From an uncultured Bacteroidales bacterium (GTDB lineage Bacteria; Bacteroidota; Bacteroidia; Bacteroidales; Paludibacteraceae), in NCBI GenBank assembly GCA_937891905.1, contig CALATT010000070.1, forward strand, positions 1-13,268: a stretch of DNA of 13,268 bases, read 5' to 3'. Shown in pieces: positions 7,940 to 13,268 of this stretch. A model generated the notes under the pieces. That model was given only the letters and a program-made list of their open reading frames with translations. It ran no database searches and was not told where the DNA came from. Both the position numbers and the translations under genes were made by a program. The first letter of the stretch is position 1; the number at the start of each line of letters is the position of its first letter.

Positions 7940-9184
7940 TTAGTCTAAGGAATGAATCACTAATCCAGAACGCAGTTTAGGCTCAAACCATGTTGTCTTA
8001 GGTGGCATTATATTGCCTGAGTCTGCGATGTCAATAATCTGCTGCATAGTAACAGGGTAGAGCGCTAACGCCATTTTCATTTCTCCATTATCTACGCGTT
8101 GCTTTAATTCGCCTAAACCACGAATGCCACCAACAAAGTCAATACGCTTACTGCTACGCAAGTCCTTGATGCCTAATATCTTGTCCAAAATTAAGTTGCT
8201 AGAGATTGTAACATCCAATACCTCTATTGGGTCATTGTCGTTATAACGCCCTTCTTTGGCTGTTAATGAGTACCATTGACCTCCTAAATAGAGTGAGAAA
8301 TTATGTAGTGCATTGGGTTTGTAGATTTCTGTACCCATGGCTTGTACATTGAAATTGGTGCGTAATGCCTCTAAAAATTCAGCTTCACTCAAACCATTCA
8401 AATCTTTTACTACGCGATTGTAATCGATGATATTCAGTTGGTTGTCAGGGAAGCATACTGCCAAGAAATAATTGTATTCCTCGTCACCAACATGATTAGG
8501 ATTGAGGCGCTTTTTCTCTGCACCTACTAATGCGGCAGCCGCTGAACGGTGATGACCATCCGCAATATACATGGCAGGAATTTGCGCAAATATATCAGTA
8601 ATACGCTCAATCAGTTCACAATCATTAATCACCCAGAATGTATGTCTAAAACCCTCTGGAGCGGCTACATAATCATATTCAGGAGTGTTTTGGCATACAG
8701 AGGCAATAATTGCGTCTAAGTCATCGCGATGAGGATAGGCAAAGAAAACGGGCTCCATATTAGCATTCAAGCAGCGCACATGTTTCATGCGGTCTTCCTC
8801 CTTGTCGCGGCGGGTTAATTCATGCTTCTTGATGCGCCCTTCCATATAATCATCCACCCATGCTCCAACTACCAAACCATATTGTGTACGGCCATCCATC
8901 GTTTGAGCATATACATAATATTTCTCTTCTGCATCTTGTACCAACCATTTCTTCTCTTTAAAGAGCGTAAACTGCTCAATGGCGGCCTGATAAACACACT
9001 CATCGTGCTCATCTGTGCCAGGGGCAAAATTAATCTCTGGCTTAATAATGTGGTATAAAGACTTCTCGTTGCCAAGCGCTTCGCTGCGCGCCTCCTCTGA
9101 ATTAAGCACATCGTACGGACGACTGCTGACTAACTCTACTAAATTTTGCGGTGGACGAATGCCGCGGAATGGTTTGATTTTCAT
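7940..9184 (-). CDS. DUF1015 family protein
   Basis: This 414-aa soluble protein has no signal peptide or membrane segment. It shows the hallmarks of the DUF1015 family (PF06245): the N-terminal KPFRGIRPP and RPYDVLNSEEA (22-32), the central KKHELTRRDKEEDRMKH (119-135), and the strongly conserved ADGHHR (208-213) followed by a Ser/Ala-rich turn. ADGHHR resembles the nucleotide-handling motif of ParB/SerK-type folds, so a kinase or ATPase role is possible but inferred. In many Bacteroidota I recall this family next to serC/serA. Here it sits between bactofilin (26 bp upstream) and the PorE-like gene (27 bp downstream). The ATG at 9184 gives the usual family N-terminus. No biochemical function can be assigned from the sequence. 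Confidence 0.88.
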   Translation of the reverse strand: MKIKPFRGIRPPQNLVELVSSRPYDVLNSEEARSEALGNEKSLYHIIKPEINFAPGTDEHDECVYQAAIEQFTLFKEKKWLVQDAEEKYYVYAQTMDGRTQYGLVVGAWVDDYMEGRIKKHELTRRDKEEDRMKHVRCLNANMEPVFFAYPHRDDLDAIIASVCQNTPEYDYVAAPEGFRHTFWVINDCELIERITDIFAQIPAMYIADGHHRSAAAALVGAEKKRLNPNHVGDEEYNYFLAVCFPDNQLNIIDYNRVVKDLNGLSEAEFLEALRTNFNVQAMGTEIYKPNALHNFSLYLGGQWYSLTAKEGRYNDNDPIEVLDVTISSNLILDKILGIKDLRSSKRIDFVGGIRGLGELKQRVDNGEMKMALALYPVTMQQIIDIADSGNIMPPKTTWFEPKLRSGLVIHSLD

Positions 9185-9210
9185 ATTAGAATAAAGTGTT
9201 TATGGTGGTA

Positions 9211-9579
9211 TTATTTAATGTTTGAAGCGGTTTTTTCTGTGCCTCCCATGGAGCAAGTTCCATTAAAGATTGCACCTGGCTCTACAATGAGAGTCTTCGT
9301 TTGTACATCACCCATGATCTTACCACTTGTGCGGAGGGATAATTGCTGCTTGCAAGTAATCTTTCCATCCATCAAGCCTAATATCTCCGCATTTTGGCAT
9401 ACAATACTGCCTTTGATACAACCAGATTCGCCGATTACAACTTTGCCTGAACAATTTAATTCGCCTTCAATCGTTCCATCAATACGGAAATCACTGTCTG
9501 CGGTAATGTTTCCTACAATTTTACTCCCTGCTGTTAAAGCATTGAACATCAATCCACTGTTTTGCTTTTCACTTGCCAT
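9211..9579 (-). CDS. Bactofilin (polymer-forming cytoskeletal protein, DUF583)
   Basis: This 122-aa protein is almost entirely one bactofilin domain, a right-handed beta-helix at about 12-107. It starts with LTAGSKIVGNITADSD (15-30) and FRIDGTIEGEL (31-41) and continues with six-residue-periodic Gly/Val/Ile turns (VVIGESG, GSIV, GKIMGDV, LIVEPGAIFNG). Bactofilins polymerise into nucleotide-free filaments on the inner face of the membrane and position cell-wall or envelope enzymes. The tails are short (about 11 and 15 residues). There are five Cys (43, 54, 61, 76, 109), rather many for such a small protein. It is the first gene of the minus-strand run, about 95 nt after the predicted start site. 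A partner M23 peptidase gene is often adjacent to bactofilins but is absent here. The upstream neighbourhood is a divergent promoter region. Confidence 0.93.
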   Translation of the reverse strand: MASEKQNSGLMFNALTAGSKIVGNITADSDFRIDGTIEGELNCSGKVVIGESGCIKGSIVCQNAEILGLMDGKITCKQQLSLRTSGKIMGDVQTKTLIVEPGAIFNGTCSMGGTEKTASNIK

Positions 9580-9679
9580 AATTATTTGTGTTTAAATGTT
9601 AATATTATTTCCAAACTGTTAGTATCTTATGAAAGTACAATCATGCGTTATTAAACGATGCATGTATACATAAATCGTG

Positions 9680-9710
9680 CAAAGATACAAATAAAAAATG
9701 ACATACGCAA
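9680..9710 (-). promoter_or_regulatory. Bacteroidota-type promoter for the bactofilin operon
   Basis: On the minus strand the -7 box TATCTTTG lies at 9687-9680. A -33 TTG lies at 9710-9708. The spacer is 20 bp, a near-perfect match to the phylum's primary-sigma consensus (TTTG, about 19-21 bp, TAnnTTTG). Transcription should begin near 9673-9675, giving a leader of about 95 nt before the bactofilin ATG. It is the only clear minus-strand promoter I found upstream of the eight-gene run. Confidence 0.8.
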
Positions 9711-9778
9711 GCGCACGCGTATAATAATTAAAAAAAAAGTGTTTTTGGGCGTAAAAAATAAAAATATTTCATTTTGTG

Positions 9779-9809
9779 TTCGGCTAATCAATAAAAATGT
9801 GTATCTTTG
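9779..9809 (+). promoter_or_regulatory. Bacteroidota-type promoter for the plus-strand operon
   Basis: The -7 box TATCTTTG lies at 9802-9809. A weaker -33 match (TTCG, 9779-9782) lies 19 bp upstream. A better TTTG at 9773-9776 is 25 bp away, which is too far for the usual spacing. The start site is expected near 9814-9817, only about 12-15 nt before the ATG at 9829, so the mRNA has a very short leader. Confidence 0.75.
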
Positions 9810-9828
9810 CAGAATAATTTGAGATAAA

Positions 9829-10035
9829 ATGCACCAATTTATAGTTATAGTCATTTTGCTCCTTGCTTTTTTGCTGATGGCAATAGGAGTAATACTGCGA
9901 AAGGACCACTCGTTTCGCTCGCAGCATATATCAGAAAACGAACGCATGAAGCACGATGGCATCCATTGTGCTACCTCCCAAGATAGAGAGCAAAGGCGTA
10001 ATAATAAAAGAAAAATTAACACTAAAAATTTATAA
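9829..10035 (+). CDS. Small single-span membrane protein, conserved-looking, function unknown
   Basis: This 68-aa protein has one strong hydrophobic segment at about 4-23 and then a basic, hydrophilic tail. The topology is probably N-out with the tail in the cytoplasm, since RKDHSFR follows the segment. The tail contains a compact motif, MKHDGIHCATSQDREQRR (40-57), with the only Cys at 47. I recall similar small proteins with a GI-C-SQD pattern in other Bacteroidota, but I know no function. The case for a real gene is its own promoter, a start 20 nt after the -7 box, and a 3-bp gap to the next gene. A membrane accessory or maturation factor for the downstream envelope proteins is only a guess. 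Confidence 0.75.
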   Translation: MHQFIVIVILLLAFLLMAIGVILRKDHSFRSQHISENERMKHDGIHCATSQDREQRRNNKRKINTKNL

Positions 10036-10038
10036 TTT

Positions 10039-10665
10039 ATGAACAAAATTTCTATTATCGTTGAATCGATTTTGGCTGCTTGTGTAGTGGCTTTGTTTAT
10101 TATTTTCTTTACAGTAACTCCAGGTTCTAAAAAAGCGGAAGTGGATGAAGTACAAGCAATGGGAGAACTAATGCCTATCGCAATTGTGAACACAGATTCC
10201 ATCTTGAAGCATTACACCCTTGCAGTTGAGGCGCAAGATAAACTAATGTCAAGTTATGAAGAGTCAACAGTCAAATTAGACACAAAGGCAAAAACACTTC
10301 AAAAAGAGGCTGAAACATTCCAACGCGATGTGTTAGATTTCCAACGCAAAGTAGAGGCGGGTGCTTTCTTGAGTCGCGAGCGCGCTGAAAGCGAGCAAGC
10401 AAAATTACAAAAGAAAGAGCAGCAATTGATGGTTAAACAGCAAGAATTAGAGAATCTTCGTCAAAAGCTAAGTACTGATTTTATGAATCAACAAGCTGCT
10501 CTTACCCAGCAATTGCAGGATTCAGTGCAGCAATACCTTAGCGAAATGAATGCAGATGGACATTACCACCTTATCCTTAACGACGCTGTTTTGATGAATA
10601 AAGTGGCTGGATATAACATCACTAATGATGTAATAGAGGCCCTCAACGCACGCTATGTAAAATAA
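10039..10665 (+). CDS. OmpH/Skp-family coiled-coil protein with N-terminal membrane anchor
   Basis: This 208-aa protein has a hydrophobic N-terminal helix (about 9-26) with no signal-peptidase motif after it, so it looks anchored in the inner membrane with the rest in the periplasm. The strand IAIVNTDSIL (47-56) is the OmpH/Skp start motif. A long Lys/Glu/Gln-rich coiled coil follows (about 64-168), ending in the C-terminal beta segment HYHLILNDAVLM (175-186). Skp trimers hold unfolded outer-membrane proteins in the periplasm. E. coli Skp is about 160 aa with a cleaved signal, so this version is longer and tethered. The gene starts 3 bp after the 68-aa gene and lies 45 bp before a large outer-membrane barrel, a plausible client. 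That link is inferred from position. Confidence 0.85.
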   Translation: MNKISIIVESILAACVVALFIIFFTVTPGSKKAEVDEVQAMGELMPIAIVNTDSILKHYTLAVEAQDKLMSSYEESTVKLDTKAKTLQKEAETFQRDVLDFQRKVEAGAFLSRERAESEQAKLQKKEQQLMVKQQELENLRQKLSTDFMNQQAALTQQLQDSVQQYLSEMNADGHYHLILNDAVLMNKVAGYNITNDVIEALNARYVK

Positions 10666-10710
10666 GAAATCCCACCAAAAGCCTATTAATAAGGCACGGA
10701 AAGACTATTT

Positions 10711-12594
10711 ATGAAATCTATCCGCTCAATAATCTGTGTATGTGCTGTCATCTGCTCGATGATGGCACATGCGCAGCGTATTCCACAAGCATTGGAATAT
10801 ACGGAAATTTATGATTTTATTGAAGAATTAACTACCGATGGAGTTATACAATCCAATGCTGCGATAAAACCATACTCACGCAATTATATTGCCCAATTGC
10901 TTTTGCAAGCCCATCAGAACGACTCTTTGCTCAATAAAAGGCAAAAAGAAGATCTGCATTTTTATATGCAAGATTACGCTTTAGAGTTAGATACAATTCC
11001 AGATTATAAGATATATGGGCATGATAATGTGTGCCAATGGCGGTCTAATAATCCACGAACTGATTCTATCAAAAGAGCAAACTATAAATGCGATTTTAAT
11101 CTTGCCCTTGTAGATCCCTCTTTGCACCTCATTACAAAAGATAAGAACTTCAAAATGAGGGTAAAACCAATATTAGGAATGGATATTTATGCCAGCAAAA
11201 AGGGTATGATAACGCGCAGAAGTTACGGAGCGGAAATACAAATGGATATAGCTCACCATGTGTCTATTTGGGGGGCTATTCGAGATAATAGTTGGAGAGG
11301 AATAAAACATTTGAATACCGACTTTTATCCCACGAATACTCAGTTGTATGCAGGGCCCAGATTGACCCAACCGGGATTCCTAAATACTATACCTGGAGTG
11401 CAATATAAAGAGGTGTCCAACGGCGATGGAGGTGATTTCTCTGATTCAAGAGGAGGTATAAACCTTTACGCATGGTGGGGCTCAATTGGTATTCAGCGTG
11501 AACGAATACAATGGGGAGATGCACAATATTGCTCAAATATCTTATCTGCTCACAATCCAGCTGTACCGATGCTTACATTGCAACTTACACCATGCAAATG
11601 GTTCCAATTTGACTATTTTCATGCGTGGCTCGTAAGTAATGTGTTAGACTCAACCTATTATTATTCAGAGGATTATCGCGAGGGAGAAACGAAAATACAT
11701 TATCGCCCATATAATAAGTTTATGGCTGCCAATATGTTCACATTCATGCCTTGCAAATATGTGCAATTCTCTTTCGGAAACTCTATTATCTATGCCGAGC
11801 GTAATGTGCAAGCTGCTTACTTCATTCCTATCGCATTCTATAAGTCATTAGATCATTTATTGACCAAAGGAGTAAGGTCTGAAAACCAAAACTCGCAAGT
11901 CTTTGCTACTCTCACAGTTAGACCTACAAATCATTTGCGTTTATATGGCTCATTCTTCTTAGATGAGTTTAAGTTAGCACGCCTAAAAAAATCGAATGCT
12001 GAGCATAATCCCATCTCCTATTTGGTGGGATTCAATTGGTCGGGATGGCCAGTACGCGGATTGAGTCTAAAGGCAGAGTTTATGCGCTCATATATAGCCA
12101 CTTATACGCATTCTATTAATGTGCTCAATTATACCTCTAATACTTATACAATGGGCCATTATATGGGCGATAATGCGCAATCAATAAATGTGCAATTAGC
12201 CTATCGTCCTGTACGCGGTTTGCGTCTTACACTCGATTATACACATGATACAAAATATAATGCGTATGATTATGTGCGCAGAAGTATAGGAGAAGTCATT
12301 AAGCAGAAACCATTTGATGAGAAAATATGGCAAAATGACGAATTATCCTTCCGTGCTATATACGAGGTATTCAATAATTGCTATGCACATGTGGACTTTA
12401 TTTATAATAATACCCGCGCGTATGCGCCAAACTCGGAGAGGCATGCAGCGGAAGATAGAGGATGGAATGCGGATGGCACATCAATGAACCTTTCAGGTCA
12501 AGCACTCGAAGAATACTACCTAAATAAATATACCCCAATTTACTTCCAAGGTACTAACTTTACTTTCTCTTGTGGATTAAGTTTCGGTTTTTAA
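10711..12594 (+). CDS. RemB/Wzi-like outer-membrane beta-barrel protein
   Basis: This 627-aa protein has a cleavable signal peptide (about 1-21, site after AHA, before Gln22). A small N-terminal helical region at about 29-90 includes YDFIEELTTDG, IKPYSRNYIAQLL and NKRQKEDLHFYMQDYAL. This block closely resembles that of the gliding-associated surface protein RemB and related Bacteroidota proteins. From about 140 on, the alternating aromatic/polar strands are those of a barrel. The stretch WWGSIGIQRERIQWGD...ILSAHNPAVPMLTLQLTP (about 252-292) recalls the Wzi/capsule-assembly superfamily. The last residue is Phe (GLSFGF), the usual signal for the BAM machine. RemB is a mobile surface adhesin in Flavobacterium. 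The role in a probably non-gliding Bacteroidales cell is unknown. It probably shares a transcript with the Skp-like gene. Confidence 0.7.
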   Translation: MKSIRSIICVCAVICSMMAHAQRIPQALEYTEIYDFIEELTTDGVIQSNAAIKPYSRNYIAQLLLQAHQNDSLLNKRQKEDLHFYMQDYALELDTIPDYKIYGHDNVCQWRSNNPRTDSIKRANYKCDFNLALVDPSLHLITKDKNFKMRVKPILGMDIYASKKGMITRRSYGAEIQMDIAHHVSIWGAIRDNSWRGIKHLNTDFYPTNTQLYAGPRLTQPGFLNTIPGVQYKEVSNGDGGDFSDSRGGINLYAWWGSIGIQRERIQWGDAQYCSNILSAHNPAVPMLTLQLTPCKWFQFDYFHAWLVSNVLDSTYYYSEDYREGETKIHYRPYNKFMAANMFTFMPCKYVQFSFGNSIIYAERNVQAAYFIPIAFYKSLDHLLTKGVRSENQNSQVFATLTVRPTNHLRLYGSFFLDEFKLARLKKSNAEHNPISYLVGFNWSGWPVRGLSLKAEFMRSYIATYTHSINVLNYTSNTYTMGHYMGDNAQSINVQLAYRPVRGLRLTLDYTHDTKYNAYDYVRRSIGEVIKQKPFDEKIWQNDELSFRAIYEVFNNCYAHVDFIYNNTRAYAPNSERHAAEDRGWNADGTSMNLSGQALEEYYLNKYTPIYFQGTNFTFSCGLSFGF

Positions 12595-12616
12595 TATGAC
12601 ATAAATGTATTTGATT

Positions 12617-13268
12617 ATGAAGAAAATCTACTCTCTTTTAGCTCTTGTGTGCTTTAGCGTACACATTGCAGCAGCCACTTTTACATTGAATTCGCAATTA
12701 GACCCTTCATATGTCTATGCAGAACCCACCACTATTATTGCTCCAAATCAAACAGTACAAGGTGCTGCATATGATTTTATCTCAAATAATATTGCGGTAA
12801 GTTGTACAAAGGGTGCTATCACACAATCTACCACTCCCTATTTCTCTGCTCACGCAAATTATGCACTCACATTCACTGCTACCAAGCCTATCAAGGGAAT
12901 TCGTATAAACGGTTTTGTGAAAGCAGGCTTTACCGCTACCGTAGATAATGGAATTGTTACATATATCTCGCCAGCAGAGGAAACGGAGGCCAATCCTGTT
13001 GTTGTCATCACTGATATTAATAATACAAGCGTTACACTCTCATGTGTGAAGCAATTACGCTGCTATAGTGTAGAGTTTTATTTTGAGAGCAATCCAGAAG
13101 GATTAGGTTCTACTTCCACTACAGGAGAAGAAGTGAATTTCGTGGGATATACAGCTGATTATGAGTATTATGAGGATTTTTCTTCAGAGGCGAGGCATCA
13201 AGCCCAACACGTTGAGCAAAAAGAGGGCGATAATCGACTTATAGACCGAGTTAATCTTGAAAACGAGC
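12617..13268 (+). CDS. Secreted protein of unknown function (partial, C-terminus cut off)
   Basis: An open frame runs from ATG 12617 to the window end (217 codons, no stop). A signal peptide is clear: MKKIYSLLALVCFSVHIAAA, cut at about residue 20. The mature part is Thr/Ser/Asn-rich and beta-rich. Visible landmarks are a TKPIKGIRINGFVKAG stretch (about 92-107), a strand ending in CVKQLRCYSVEFYF (about 141-154), and a Tyr/Glu-rich segment (TADYEYYEDF). Three Cys are present in the mature part. I recognise no named domain. Given the type IX component on the other strand it could be a T9SS cargo, but the C-terminal sorting domain that would show this lies outside the window. The start is 22 bp after the barrel gene, so it is likely the fourth gene of that operon. 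Confidence 0.7.
   Translation, partial: MKKIYSLLALVCFSVHIAAATFTLNSQLDPSYVYAEPTTIIAPNQTVQGAAYDFISNNIAVSCTKGAITQSTTPYFSAHANYALTFTATKPIKGIRINGFVKAGFTATVDNGIVTYISPAEETEANPVVVITDINNTSVTLSCVKQLRCYSVEFYFESNPEGLGSTSTTGEEVNFVGYTADYEYYEDFSSEARHQAQHVEQKEGDNRLIDRVNLENE

Larger units (their letters stand above)
9580..9828. promoter_or_regulatory. Divergent intergenic region between bactofilin and the plus-strand operon
   Basis: This is 249 bp, strongly AT-rich in the middle (9721-9780 with A- and T-runs). It carries one promoter for each strand, and the two -7 boxes lie about 115 bp apart. The A/T tracts between them are well placed to act as UP-like elements or a nucleoid-protein or repressor target. 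No convincing palindromic operator was found. The open frames that cross this region (for instance minus 10202-9651) ignore the promoters and look like shadows. Confidence 0.7.

Noticed and set aside
8869..9111. Minus-strand open frame of 80 codons inside the DUF1015 gene
   Set aside because: It lies in another frame of a gene with secure family motifs.
9146..9595. Plus-strand open frame of 149 codons
   Set aside because: It is the antisense shadow of the bactofilin gene, whose protein sequence is clearly a known family.
9721..9780. A/T tracts as an origin of replication or phage attachment site
   Set aside because: There are no DnaA-box clusters, no replication genes and no flanking repeats. 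The tracts fit promoter-associated DNA.
9651..10202. Minus-strand open frame of 183 codons across the divergent region
   Set aside because: It runs over both promoters and opposes two well-supported plus-strand genes. The translation is low-complexity and hydrophobic with no recognisable domain.
10684..10698. Possible terminator hairpin (GCCT ... AGGC) between the Skp-like gene and the barrel gene
   Set aside because: The stem is only 4 bp with a 7-base loop and no T-run follows. Read-through is more likely.
1..13268. Defence system, mobile element, CRISPR array or tRNA/rRNA gene
   Set aside because: No transposase, nuclease, repeat array or cloverleaf pattern was seen. The genes are core or envelope genes.

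Overview
The window looks like the chromosome of a Bacteroidales-type member of the Bacteroidota. The evidence is two promoters of the phylum's own form (a -7 element TATCTTTG), translation starts without Shine-Dalgarno sequences, A/T-rich leaders, and envelope proteins typical of the phylum: a PorE-like OmpA lipoprotein, a RemB/Wzi-like barrel and an OmpH/Skp homologue. The sequence is moderately AT-rich. I see no insertion sequence, phage gene, tRNA, rRNA or CRISPR array, and genes fill almost the whole window.

Left part, positions 1-9579, all on the minus strand. Read in the direction of transcription from a strong promoter near 9680-9710, the order is: bactofilin, DUF1015 protein, PorE-like OmpA lipoprotein, thymidylate synthase (thyA), dihydrofolate reductase (folA), Tex (S1-domain transcription accessory protein), EttA (ABC-F translation factor) and a Ric/ScdA-like hemerythrin protein that runs off the window. 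Gaps are 26, 27, 11, 172, -1 (TAATG overlap), 13 and 3 bp, so this looks like one long operon. The only real break is the 172-bp folA leader, which holds a hairpin and short repeats. thyA and folA form the classic pair: ThyA oxidises methylene-THF to DHF and FolA reduces it back. Tex and EttA act on transcription and translation. Bactofilin and the PorE-like protein link the cell interior and the peptidoglycan to the envelope.

Centre, 9580-9828. This is an AT-rich divergent promoter region with one well-formed promoter per strand. The plus transcript should have only about a 10-15 nt leader.

Right part, 9829-13268, all on the plus strand. The order is: a 68-aa single-span membrane protein, an inner-membrane-anchored OmpH/Skp-like coiled-coil protein 3 bp later, a 627-aa outer-membrane barrel of RemB/Wzi type 45 bp later, and an unrecognised secreted protein cut by the window end. 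The spacing and the shared envelope theme suggest an outer-membrane or surface assembly module. This is the part with least assigned function. Most of the left part is housekeeping.
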